A stretch of 64,000 nt of DNA from Roridomyces roridus (Eukaryota; Basidiomycota; Agaricomycetes; Agaricales; Mycenaceae): NCBI GenBank assembly GCA_029378245.1, contig JARKIF010000008.1:186001-250000 (forward strand), given 5' to 3'. The position numbers were made by a program, and so were the translations under genes. The number at the start of each line of letters is the position of its first letter. Positions within the stretch are counted from its first letter, which is position 1. The notes under the pieces are model-generated. The model saw only the letters and a program-made list of their open reading frames with translations, searched no databases and was not told where the DNA came from. Shown in pieces: positions 24,123 to 34,429 of the stretch.

Positions 24123-24607
24123 TTAGAAACCTCTGGCTGTAAGCCAGTCGACAACACGGTCTTTGAAATCGGGACGCGAGCGCCTGATGACGACGCGATT
24201 TGCATGCTCCACGGATACCCGACCGGCGGTGGGGTCGGTGGGATCGTTGAACAGGTCCTTGGATAAATCCTCCGCGAGTTGCTTGACAGGCATATGATAA
24301 GCCCAGGTTCCATCATGGGATGAAAGAAATTCGAACCTGAGAATTTCCCTGAACATTCTTTATAAGGATCGAGGACTGGGCCCCGCCGCTGCGAAAAACG
24401 GTGTAAACAGGGAGATGTCTTGCAGCATTCCGGGGCACGAGATAGGCAGACATTCTCTCGTCGCCTAGCCTTTTTCTCCTTGGTTGCGCGAGGAGGTGAG
24501 GAAGAACTGATCGGAAATTTACCTCCTTACGGTTCTTTGATGCCGGCCCGATCTGGAATCTCGGATACCTGTCGCATGCACTGTGTGGCACCTTTAAAAG
24601 TCACCAT
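24123..24607 (-). CDS. IMG2: Mitochondrial large-subunit ribosomal protein mL49 (Img2)
   Basis: Component of the mitochondrial 54S ribosomal subunit. Core motif YLVPRNAARHLPVYTVFRSG, then SSILIKNVQGNSQ, spliced to QLAEDLSKDLFND, and a C-terminal RRSRPDFKDRVVDWLTARGF, which matches the Img2 layout (PRN, LPVY, LI+NV+GN, WL..+GF end). The intron donor is GTTCGA right after SQ. The N-terminus is less certain: an ATG at 24607 spliced through a GTAAGG donor to PRKRLGDERM gives a short basic leader suited to import; MSAYLVPRN at about 24460 is the alternative start. Divergent from the next gene with only 38 bp between the two start codons. Confidence 0.8.
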
Positions 24608-24645
24608 GCTTCCAATTACATCTTGCTCCCTGACCCCTCCCTCCC

Positions 24646-25182
24646 ATGGCTACCTTTGACGACTACTCTCTCGCCGACTTGCGCTCCTTCGACGGCCCCT
24701 ACTACAAGTGCTGGCCACCCGTCGAGCCCTGGAACACCCTCCTTACACCCATTATCTCTCCTCCGCTTTATCTTGACCGTAAGTCTGCCTTGTCCCCGCT
24801 CCGTTCTCTGCCCAATACCCACTGGCCAGAACCACCCGTCTCCGACCGACACTTGCTCCTCTTTTGCATCCTCCTCGACAACGGGCACGCCCCCACCACA
24901 GCCGCGTACAACCCATGTGGTCTGCAACGCGCCTCTCGTGGCACCCATCCCGCTGCCAGTATCACAGCTACGACATTTCTGCAGTTCGAGCTATTGCCCT
25001 CCGTGGACGAGGACCTTTCGCATCCCCCATACACCAGAAGGGCAGCAGCCATGAAACGGAAGCGTGTTGCCGACGAGGATGCAGCACGGCCACAGAAGCA
25101 ACGGCGCAGCACCAATGTGCACACACAACCCGTTCATAGCGGCCCCCGCACGCGAAGCTTCACTCGTCAACTTCGCAGATAA
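24646..25182 (+). CDS. Hypothetical nuclear-type protein with basic C-terminus
   Basis: I do not recognise this protein. It starts MATFDDYSLADLRSFDGPYY, continues with an aromatic and proline-rich segment, and ends in a basic tail: MKRKRVADEDAARPQKQRR reads as a bipartite nuclear localisation signal. A likely 51-bp intron (GTAAGT donor at about 24779, acceptor GGCCAG) is in frame and open, so retention would only add 17 residues. A second intron near 24920-24980 is possible. Its start lies 38 bp from the mL49 start on the other strand, so expression is probably coordinated. Coding status is moderately supported by length and the start context CCCATGG. Confidence 0.55.
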   Translation: MATFDDYSLADLRSFDGPYYKCWPPVEPWNTLLTPIISPPLYLDRKSALSPLRSLPNTHWPEPPVSDRHLLLFCILLDNGHAPTTAAYNPCGLQRASRGTHPAASITATTFLQFELLPSVDEDLSHPPYTRRAAAMKRKRVADEDAARPQKQRRSTNVHTQPVHSGPRTRSFTRQLRR

Positions 25183-25891
25183 TGTCAGTCGGTCTGTATT
25201 CATTCGCCCCTTCATTCAACTTGTCCTAATCTGGCCGTCTCAGTGTCCCAACGGTCCACACTTGTACATATGATAGTGCTTTTGCTCGATTGGGTCGCGG
25301 CCTGCCGTGCTGCACCATAACCATCGCCGCGCAATCCCGTCCCGTCACACGGGAATTTGGTCCCTCCCACACGGACCTGGCCTTTCCGGTGACTATGGCT
25401 CCCTTTCCCCGCGGTGGCCTGCTTCGCGCCCTGACACGTATCTCGTGTGTGTGTTTGTCACATTATACGTTCATTCGCCTGCATCTACGGACTTTTCGCA
25501 TGACATACATCTTCGCGTATGTACGGCGTATTCTACAATTCAGCTCAATAACAATTTATTTCTCCGTGGCAATTGGGTTGCGGAGTGGAGCATGGCATTT
25601 GATCGTCGGTCCTTCTGAGCCCGCTATTGCGTTCATGGTATTCCATTTCTCCACGGCCTACAAGTACCGGCGGCAGCCGTGATTCGCCGTCTCCTGAAAA
25701 TCATCTGAGACCGAGGATCGGCAGGACCCTAGCAGCGACGGTATGGCGGGGTCGCGGGTCGGCGGGGCGACGTGTCTCTTCAATATGCACCAAGTAAATA
25801 ATTATATGAGTAGAGAATCTCCCATCATCGGGAGACTCTCAGCGGAAAATCATCCTGCTTCTTTCCTCTTTTGGAATTTCGCGTCTTTCCT
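25183..25891. other. Intergenic region upstream of PDX1
   Basis: 709 bp between two same-strand genes. It holds a 3' UTR and the PDX1 promoter and leader. No frame with motifs and no repeat was recognised. Confidence 0.5.
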
Positions 25892-27582
25892 CCATGTCTG
25901 ACTCGAAAACGACCACTCCTGTGCCCCCCGCGGCGGCTGCCCCCGCCCGTGCTCAACGCGAGGGTAGCAGCAGTCTCGGTACCTTTGGCGTAAAGATACC
26001 AAACTGAAGCATTGGAATTTCGGGCTAATAGGAGCATAGGTCAAGTCTGGATTGGCGCAAATGCTAAAGGCGAGTAGATTCTCGCGATGGAAACAGATTG
26101 GAATAAATGAATGAAATAGGGTGGTGTTATCATGGATGTAGTGAACGCCGAGCAGGTACGTGCCACACGCGTCGACACGAGCCCTAATCAAAGAGTTTTG
26201 TAGGCACGTATCGCGGAAGAGGCTGGGGCTTGTGCAGGTGCCCATTGACCGGCCTCTGCATCGTCTTTGGCGGCTGACTTCTGCCAAGTTATGGCCCTTG
26301 AACGCGTTCCAGCGGATATCCGAGCCGACGGTGGGGTAGCGCGCATGGTCCGTTGATTATATGTCGCGTTCTCCGCATGAATAATTCTCATACTGCTTCC
26401 AGAGCGACCCGCACATGATCAAGGTTCTGCCGAGTGTTGTCCTGAGGAACCGTTCAATTCATCTCCCTGCCACAGCAAATATGCGAAGCGGTTACGATAC
26501 CAGTCATGGTGAGTTGTGGGCGTACCTCGATCAACGAAACCGAAACCTAACTCTGGATTCAAAGGCCAAAGTGCGAATCGGGCACTTTGTCGAGGCACAG
26601 ATATTGCAGCAGATAGGGGTCGACTATATCGACGAGTCCGAGGTGCCTCACGCCAGCGGACGACGAGCACCACATAAACAAGCATAGTGCTGTCGCCCCT
26701 GCGGTATTCATTTCCTTTCCCATTCACCGTTGTACCCCGATAGGCTTCAAGATTCCGTTTGTATGCGGCGCGCGAAACCTGGGCGAGGCTCTGCGGCGTA
26801 TTTCCGAAGGCGCGGCGTTCATTCGGACCAAGGGCGAGGCGGGCACGGGCAACGTCGTCGAGGCCGTGCGCCACCAACGCGCTGTCGACATGGAAATCCG
26901 CAAGGCGAGCGTCATGACCTGAGGAGGAATTGTACCTCTTCGCCAAGGAAATCCAGGGTAAGCGCGGCGTTGCCACATCATTTCGTGCCTTGAACCTTAA
27001 CCACCATGCTTTTCGAAGCGCCGTTCCATCTGCTCAAGGAGACGGCACGTCTGAAACGGCTCCCGGTGGTTAGCTTTGCGGCGGGCGGGATCGCGACACC
27101 GGGTGAGAATTCAAAACGCATGAATATCTTGTGGGTTTCCGCTTAAGCCATGGTCATATGCTAGCCGACGCGGCGCTCATGATGCAACTCGGGTGCGACG
27201 GCGGTACGTTTTATCCTCCATGTACTCGCAGTTTCAGCTAACGGTGTTCAGTGTTTGTGGGTTCGGGCATCTTCAAGGTAACACGACTTAACTAAATCGG
27301 TGTATACTTATACTTACTTCCGCAGTCGGGTGACGCGGCGAAGAGAGCAAGGGCAATCGTACAAGCGGTTACTCATTACAACAACCCCAAGATTCTCGCC
27401 GATGTATGTTCAGCTGCTGATTTGTTTCCCTTCTCTAACCAATTTCAGTGCTCTGAAAATCTCGGAGAGGCGATGGTCGGGCTGTCCATGTAGGAAACAG
27501 CCCCTCTATGTAGGATTCCACTAACTTGAATCACAGTGACGCGAATCTCAAGGGAGGCCGTCTTGCCGAACGCGGGTGGTGA
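25892..27582 (+). CDS. PDX1: Pyridoxal 5'-phosphate synthase subunit PDX1/SNZ, with frame breaks
   Basis: Synthase subunit of DXP-independent vitamin B6 biosynthesis; makes PLP from ribose 5-phosphate, glyceraldehyde 3-phosphate and ammonia supplied by PDX2. Motifs: [60 protein letters not shown] (over a 33-bp exon), [31 protein letters not shown], and [15 protein letters not shown]. The last intron (27490-27536) has a perfect branch site and restores the family end LAERGW. Two positions do not fit the frame: an extra C at 26646-26647 before the [10 protein letters not shown] motif, and an extra T at 26920 before [12 protein letters not shown]. Both look like single-base insertions in this assembly. 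No PDX2 gene is in the window. Confidence 0.9.
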
Positions 27583-27749
27583 AAGCAAAAGACGGAGCAG
27601 TGAAATTATCAATTCAAGTATCAATGTAGCAATCAATACACGTGGAGTGGCGATGAATTGCGGCGTTTCTTCATTAGGAATTCAAGGTGGAGTAAATCAA
27701 AATCAAAGTGATGATGATGTCATCGTTTCTCCTCCTCTTTCAATCCTCC

Positions 27750-28131
27750 ATGGCACCAAAGACGACACCAGACGCGGACTCTCTTCTCAAAGCATTCATC
27801 TCGGTGTGTGTCAAGCAAATCAATTCTGCTCAAATCGAATTCTAACTGGTCTCCAAAAAGCGCGACCCAACCGCGTCCTACACATTCGATTCAGAGCGTG
27901 ACGCCCCAACGTCCGAGATCTGCCGCGAGCTACCAAATAAACAGGCTCAGCGTGAATGCATCGCAATCCAGATGCACTCGAAACGGCTTTTTGAAGCCAT
28001 GCAGGTTTGTGTCTACTCTCTAGTTCGTTCTTGAAGATGGTGACGAACAGTCCAAGGATCTCGACTTTTTCTGCGCTCTCCCTACCAATCCGGAAAAGAC
28101 ATACATGGAATGCACACCAATATCAAAGTAA
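27750..28131 (+). CDS. Small hypothetical protein, cysteine pairs, model uncertain
   Basis: Weakly supported gene. Exon 1 begins MAPKTTPDADSLLKAFIS; a 57-bp intron with a TCTAACTGG branch site leads to a second exon reading RDPTASYTFDSERDAPTSEI, then a C-x11-C segment (CRELPNKQAQREC). The frame can stop at 28034. A further open segment, FCALPTNPEKTYMEC with stop at 28131, looks like a continuation, but the only GT-AG connection is 19 nt, too short to splice. Either the model is wrong or the sequence has an indel here. Not recognised as a known family. Its end lies 8 bp from the convergent RS/P-rich gene. Confidence 0.35.
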
Positions 28132-28139
28132 TTTACACG

Positions 28140-29697
28140 CTACTGTACATCAACAATATCTGCCAACGGAGGGATATACTCGATCCCTAGCACACCCCCT
28201 CTCGCCTTCTCAAGATGTGAATCTGCAATCTTACGCCGCCCCTCGACCGCACGGAGCTCAAGTGCCCCAATGTCCAGCTCCGCTAAAGCCCGCCTGGTCG
28301 CCTTTTCAAGCGGCACGTACTGAGCTCGCAGACTCAGGCGGTGAGCCCGCGAGGCGTTGAGCCGTTCGATGAGCTGTGGATTAGGTAAGAGCGGAAGAAC
28401 TATGCGAATTAAATGAAACGTACCTCGAGCCGCTCGTGGTCACGCCCATCCCACGGTGGGATCTGGGGAAGCTTGGGTAGCGGTGCAGGTGCAGGCTCGG
28501 GCTCAGGAACTGGGGTCGCAACAGCCACGGGAGCAGCGCGTTGTGGGGGAAGAGCCGCGGCAGGTGCAGTCGGCGTTGCAGGCGTTTGAGGTGGGTAAGT
28601 TGATGGACCAGGCCGGGGAGGATAAGTGGAGGCTGAACCAGAGGGCGCTGCGTGAAAAGACGATGCTTGCGAGGGAAGGCCGCCACGTCTGCCTCCTCCC
28701 CGACCACGACCACCACGAGGGGCATTTCGATCACGGTCCCCACGAGGACCACGTGGAGGCGAACGCGAGACACGGCGTTGATACATTGCACCGCGCATTG
28801 GTGGGCTGCCACCACGATTGCGAGGATGGCGAGGGGGCCCTGATTCAGGCTGCGGAGCATCGCGTATGTCTGGCTTTGTAGGGGCCCGTGGTCCTGTTGG
28901 GATGTCTGGCTTTACGTCTGCTCTGGGTTGCCGCGGTGGGGAGGCAGGGCGAAGGGGCATTGAGACATCTGGCTTTTCATCGCGAACTTCCGATTTGATG
29001 TGCGGTGGAGAAACAGGACGTGGTGGAGAAACGGGGCGCATCGATATGTCTGGTTTTTCGTCTTTTCGCGGTGGGGAAACAGTGATTGGCTTTTCGTCAA
29101 GTTGGGGCTCTTCCTTGACTTTATACTCTGGAGGTTGTGGGGGCGGGTACTCGACAATGAGCCCAGGTTCGGGAGTACTGTGCATTTCCTGCCTCTGGTA
29201 GCTCCTTGGAGGAGACCTGCGCGGTGGGGAACGCGCAGGGAGTGGGCGTGCACGACGCGGCGGGGAAGGAGGCCTGTACCGTCTCGCAGGCCATGAGCTC
29301 GGCGGGCTACGGCTTCGTGGCCGGAGTGACGGTGGAGGTGGCGAGTATCTTCGCCGAGGAGGCGAGCGAGAACGAGAATTACGACGAGGGACATATCTGT
29401 CTAGATTCTTGTTGAATAAACGGGACATGACGAAACTAAGGACATCTTACCATCCCATCGTGGTTCTGGAGCTGGTCTGTATCGGTCGAGATGTGGAGGC
29501 GGCGGACGACGGTCCCTGTCGAATGGAGGAGGACTGCGGTCTCTCCGTTCTGGCCAACCACGATCCCGTGAACGAGGGGGAGGAGGAGGAAATGGCCGGT
29601 CACGTTCGCGCGACACACCGCGTGGCTCGATGCGGTCAAGCAGGCGACGACCACGATGAGGAGACGCTGCTGGAGGTCGTGGTGGAAGATTGGCCAT
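28140..29697 (-). CDS. Arg/Ser/Pro-rich protein, probable RNA-processing factor
   Basis: Nuclear-type low-complexity protein of roughly 480 residues. The first two-thirds is built of RS, SPPR and PPRR dipeptide-rich runs (SRSRSPPRRRYSPPPPS, SRSPPRGPRGDRDRNAPRGG) plus RGG-like GGRGRGGGRRGG, typical of splicing and mRNP factors. Short repeats of the form EKPDISM and KPDI recur. The C-terminus is a structured-looking helical domain, spliced from HERLE to LIERLNASRAHRLSLRAQY and ending YIPPLADIVDVQ, which is the part most likely to be conserved. No RRM is visible. Its start is 21 bp from the divergent cyclin L start, and RS-domain proteins are partners of cyclin L/CDK11 kinases; functional pairing is inference. 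Confidence 0.75.
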
Positions 29698-29718
29698 GAT
29701 CCAAACAAAATCAAAATA

Positions 29719-30649
29719 ATGTCGACTTCTCTCTATCCACTCGCCAGTCTTGCACAAATCCAGCAGACGCCCTCTCGCGAGGACGGCATACCTGATGACC
29801 TCGAAGAAGATCTACGCGCGTATGGCTGCAAGCTAATTCACCAGGCTGGCATTCTTCTCCGCCAGTGAGTATGACTGGCGAGCCAATATTCCCTTCATTC
29901 TCAATAAACAGAAAACAGGTGGCCGTGGCGACAGCCCAGATCCTCTTCCACCGTTTCTGGTTTGTGTCGTCGATGAAGCACTTTGGGATCGCAGACATTG
30001 GCATGGGCGCCCTCTACCTCGCATCCAAGCTGGAAGAATGCTCTCTTCGCATGCGTGACCTCATAAACGTGTACGACCTACTACTCCAGCGTGCCCGTGC
30101 CCCATCTCAGCCCGCGTTTAAATACGCGCCAATGTCTTTTTTTGGGTCCACGTTTTACGAGCTCCGAGAGGCGTTGGTGGTGTCTGAGATGCAGATTCTC
30201 AAACGGCTTGGGTTCAATGTCCATGTCGTGCTACCATACGGCACGCTCATAAACTATCTGCGGGTCCTTGGACTTGCTGACGAGGAGGCGGTGTGTTCCC
30301 GAGCGTGGGGGTACCTCAACGACGCGTCCGTGTTCCTCTGCTTTCCATTCGATTAATTTACCATTCAGAAAACAGGTTGCAAACGCCCGTCTATGCACTG
30401 TACCCAATTCCCACGATCGTGAGCGCTGCTATCCTGCTCGCCACTCGTGCGCTGTCCATTTCACTGCCCTCTGCTCCCTCGACGTGTTGGTGGGACCTCT
30501 TCGATGCTGCATGGGAAGATGTATGGGCTGTCGCAGGGACGATCATGCGGTTGTACCGCCCCAGGTCCGTGGAAGACCGGGCGCGTGTTGTCGGGATGCT
30601 GGGCAAGAAGGAGGTCAGGATGTGGTTGGAAGAGAGAGAACAGAAATGA
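29719..30649 (+). CDS. Cyclin L-type transcription/splicing cyclin
   Basis: Cyclin regulatory subunit, closest in layout to cyclin L, partner of CDK11/Cdc2L kinases in pre-mRNA splicing. It starts MSTSLYPLASLAQIQQTPSR. The N-terminal cyclin box includes KQVAVATAQILFHRFWF and GMGALYLASKLEEC, then MQILKRLGFNVHVVLPYGTL. An intron leads to the second box (LQTPVYALYPIPTIVSAAIL), ending KKEVRMWLEEREQK. Two introns. Animal cyclin L carries a C-terminal RS domain that is absent here; an RS/P-rich protein is encoded instead by the divergent neighbour. Ends 33 bp before the SRP receptor start on the same strand. Confidence 0.88.
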
Positions 30650-30682
30650 CATTTTGTTTTTACGTACTGCTATCACATTCTT

Positions 30683-32978
30683 ATGCTCGACCATTGCTCC
30701 ATATCTCACAAGGGTGGCCTCGTCCTCTGGTCCCGCTCTTTCACTCCCGACGCTGCCGCGCTTGCCTTGTCTTCAGCGTCGCCCGTCAACTCTCTCATCC
30801 GTGAGGCCTTGATCGAGGGCCGGACAACGGAGGAAAAGTACGAAAAGGATGGCTACGCCGTCAAGTGGACGTTCGTCAACGACCTCGAGCTCATCTTTGT
30901 CGTCGCGTACCAACGCATCCTCCAGTTGACGTATGTCGACGACCTGCTCGCCGCGCTGAAAGCTCTATTCGTCAAGATGTTCCAGCCTTTCCTCGCCACC
31001 TTTGTCGCTTCTCTGCATGCTCTCAACAGCGGAAAGGCCGCGGTCGTCGAGGCTGCGAGTGCCTTCAATTTCGCGGATGCATTCGACGGGTGGGACAGAG
31101 TATTTGACAAGCTGCTCAAAAACTTGGAGGAAAAGGCCGCTGCGGAGCGTAAGAATCGCTTGCGGCCCGCCGTGCGACCCCCAATTGAGGACGCTAGTCC
31201 CCCCTCGGAGGAAGCAGAGACTCGTATGTGGCTTCTAGCTTTCGTTCTTACTTCTGACGCGCGGCAGTACCCACCCAATCTCCCGATACGCCACAGGACG
31301 AGCAGCAAATTTCCCGGAATGTGCAGGCACTCAAGAACCGACTACGGGGTCGAGGCGGTAAAATGGGGCGGCGGGGCAGTGCGCGATCGGATGCAGGCAG
31401 CGGTCGCGAGAGTGTGCCCAACTCGGACTCTGAATCCCCTGCACCGAAACGTAAAACCAAAGCCAAGGTCCAACGCAAATGGGGCGACGAGGCCCCTACG
31501 GAGACGGATATGGCGTCGCTCGATTTTAGCGTCGATTCCGTGCAGGAGTCGGGCAGTTCGCAGGATTTGCAGGCGTTGGTGGACCAGGCGTCCATGGGTA
31601 CGCGGACACGTGATGGCATGTACGAAGTCAAGGATTGGGAGTTTTCGAAAGAGGAAGACAGCGCCATTGCGCGTGCCCTTGGCCCTGCGGAGGCCGAGGC
31701 TAAGACGGGCTCACTCGGCGCGCTGGGCTCGCTCTTTTCGCGTCTTACGGGGCTCCAAGGTTCTTACGGCTCAGGATTTGAAACCCGTGCTGGATGGAAT
31801 GAAGCAACACTTGATGCGCAAGAATGTGGCGATGGAGATTGCGGACAAAGTATGCGAGGGTGTTGGGGAGAGCCTCGTAGGCAAGAAAGTCGGAGGGTTC
31901 CAGAGTACGTACTTTCCATTTCCCTTGTCGAATTTTCATCTTACATGGACCACAGCGACCAACGCGGCTGTCCGGCTCGCGCTCTCTACATCCCTCACGC
32001 GGATCCTAACTCCCAAGACATCCACGGATCTCTTGCTGTCCATCCGCACCAAGCTGTCGTCCGCACTGCCGTCGACGCAGCAGCGAATGCCATACAGCAT
32101 CACCTTTGTCGGCGTCAATGGCGTCGGGAAGAGTACTAACCTCTCCAAGGTGTGCTTCTGGCTCATCCAGAACGGCCTACGGGTTCTCATCGCCGCATGC
32201 GATACATTTCGTAGCGGTGCCGTCGAGCAATTACGCGTTCATGTGCGTAATTTGGGGATGCTCGGCGTGAATGGTGCGGCGGATAGCAAGGGTCGTGTGG
32301 AGCTGTATGAACGTGGGTATGGCAAGGACGCGGCGGGAATCGCACGCGAGGCTATTGCATATGGCAGAGACAATGATTTTGACGTTGTTCTCATTGATAC
32401 GGCGGGGCGTATGCAGGATAACGAGGCAAGTTGTATCATTTCACTACGGGGATCACTGATAACCGTTCGTCCAGCCTCTCATGCGTGCTCTGGCCAAAGT
32501 GGGTACCACACAACGGGGTCGAATTATAGTTGCTGATATTCCATTTGCAGCTCGTTGCCGTCAACTCGCCGGATAAAATCATATTTGTTGGCGAGGCACT
32601 AGTGGGTAACGAGGCGGTGGACCAACTGACCAAATTTGACCGTGCGTTGCGCGACTTTTCGTCTGCGTCTGGTGGTGGGAAGGAGCGCGGGATCGACGGG
32701 ATGCTTGTGACCAAGTGGGACACGGTCGATGACAAGGTGATGATTTTTTATTTCGTGGCAAAACTCGGCGTTTCTGACTGACTGTATTCAGTCCAGGTCG
32801 GTGCGGCGTTGTCGATGACCTACGTGACGGGACAGCCCATCATCTTTGTTGGATGTGGGCAGGTGAGTGTGGCATCTGATTTCGTACCGCAGTTGCTCAT
32901 CATATCTGGGCACAGACATACACGGACCTTCGCCAGCTTCGCGTGGGGAACGTCGTACAGGCCATACTGGCGGATTAG
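30683..32978 (+). CDS. SRP101: Signal recognition particle receptor alpha subunit, with a frame break
   Basis: ER-membrane GTPase docking the SRP-ribosome complex. The N-terminus MLDHCSISHKGGLVLWSRSF is the SRX domain start. A charged linker follows (KNRLRGRGGK, KRKTKAKVQRKWGDE), then the NG domain: LTAQDLKPVLDGMKQHLM, GVNGVGKSTNLSK (G1), DTFRSGAVEQLR, DTAGRMQDN (G3), TKWDTVDDKVG (G4 as TKWD) and the end LRVGNVVQAILAD. The frame changes without an intron between FSRLTG and SKVLTAQDL: the run GGGG at 31749-31752 has one G more than the frame allows. Four or five short introns elsewhere splice normally. Its promoter must overlap the end of the cyclin L gene. Confidence 0.93.
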
Positions 32979-33061
32979 ATACTTGAACATAATTATAATA
33001 AAAGTACAGATGTACATTGTATATATACATCTTAATGTCCTGGATACAAAGAGTGTCTTTC

Positions 33062-34236
33062 CTAAGGGTATCGCATACCATAATGTGATTTATCCGACAC
33101 CGTATAAACCGACGGCTCATACATCATCTCTGCGCCCCGCGCCTTTTCCAAATCAACTGAAAATGGTGCTGGTGAAGCGCCGCCGCCGCCGTTTTCGTTG
33201 CCATACTGGTTGGCAACGGCGTTGCGGAACGAAGCCTGAGTAAACGGTGTAGCGGGTGGAAAGACTGTGAGGAACTCGGCCGAGGGGGCGGTGCGGGTTC
33301 GGCGTCTTCGTAGGAACCATAGTATTCCTGCGACGAGGAGGAGTAGGAAGATGAGTGCGCCGATGACACCGCCTGCGATTGCCCCCGCGTTGGAATGGGA
33401 TTGCTGTGTCGCGATGTCGTGGTCCCCTACTGCTGCCTGCGTGCTTGCTGCCTGCGAGCTCGACGCAAACGCAGACGCAGACGCAGATGGTCCAGGGAAA
33501 AGAGTGGTCGACGAGCCAGTCACGGAAGTGGTAGCAGCAACAACGGGCAGCGAGCTTGTGATGCTAGAGCTGCCAGAAAGCGAGCTACCAGAGCTCAGTG
33601 TCAGTGACGCAGAGCTCGCGGACGAAGAAGGCGTTGAATTAGCACCACTGGAAGTGGAAGTGGTGGCGGGCTTGGATTTCCTAGTGGTGCTATCGGAAGC
33701 ACCGTCGCTGTTCGAGTCGGCCGCGCTATCTCCGCTTTCTTCGGAAGTGCTGCTCCCACTGTCGGATTCGCCATTGGGTGGGCTGGCACCGCCAGGGGAT
33801 TTGCTGCCTCCACCACTGCCACTGTTCGAGTTCGAGCTCCCACTGTTCGAGTTCGAACTCCCAGTGTTCGAGTTCGAACTCCCAGTGTTCGAGCTCCCGT
33901 CCTTCGAGCCGACCCCGCTGCCTGAGTCCCCCTCAGCACCTGAACCGTTCTGCACCGGTGCGGTAGAAGTAGAAGTAGTTTGTGGAGCGGGCGGCGGCAG
34001 GGTAATTTTTGCAGCACCTCCGCCCAGTAGAAACGGCAACGGCTGCACGGGAAGTCCTGCAGTGAATGCGGCTACATGTGCGGAATGAATCGCCTGCGCG
34101 TCTGACTGAAAAAGAGGTTATATTTCGTGTTCAGGGAGCCAAAAATTCAGGCGCCTACTGCAAAATGCTTAATTCCGTTCGCAATACCACCAAGAAGACC
34201 TCTCTGTTGAAGAATTGAAGGAGAAAGTGCAGGCAT
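33062..34236 (-). CDS. Ser/Gly-rich single-pass membrane protein (mucin- or Mid2-like)
   Basis: Cell-surface-type protein. Exon 1 is short: MPALSPSILQQRGLLGGIAN then KHFA, joined by an intron of about 50 bp to SDAQAIHSAHVAAFTAGLP. A long Ser/Gly/Asn/Thr-rich region includes 7-residue repeats (TGSSNSN). A membrane helix (GAIAGGVIGALIFLLLLVAG) is followed by a basic stop-transfer RRRRTRT and a cytoplasmic tail ending SHYGMRYP. This resembles fungal Mid2/WSC-like stress sensors and mucin-like proteins, but no WSC cysteines are present and the N-terminus is not a classical signal peptide. Convergent with SRP101, 83 bp between stops. Confidence 0.75.
33821..33898. repeat. 21-bp tandem repeat in membrane protein
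   Basis: Three 21-bp units and a shortened fourth, each encoding the Ser/Asn/Gly heptad on the minus strand. The length is a multiple of three, so copy number can vary without breaking the gene. Confidence 0.9.
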
Positions 34237-34429
34237 AACAGAGCATTAAGTGGCCAGCACAGAAAGAAGGGGTGGTGGAAGAAGAGGAAGAAGAGAGGCC
34301 TTCCCAAGCCTCCCGTGCCACTGCCTTGGACAGTTCCCGGGTCAATCATCTCCGTCGACGAGGGACGGGTTGACGGTTGCTCGGTTGTCGCGTTCAAGAG
34401 CTCAATCAAAATTGATCGATGATCGACGA

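Noticed and set aside
25850..26287. 145-codon minus-strand frame over the 5' part of PDX1
   Set aside because: PDX1 motifs on the plus strand explain this segment completely; the minus frame is a shadow.
28456..29415. Several plus-strand frames within the RS/P-rich gene
   Set aside because: Low-complexity complement of RS/PP codons; products are repetitive G/V/H-rich strings with no conserved features.
33821..33898. Possible CRISPR-like array
   Set aside because: Units are 21 bp with no unique spacers, and they encode a protein heptad in a eukaryotic gene.
33267..34088. 273-codon open frame on the plus strand
   Set aside because: It is the mirror of the Ser/Gly-rich membrane protein; repeated TCN/GGN codons leave the complementary strand free of stops. 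It has no motif or splice logic of its own.
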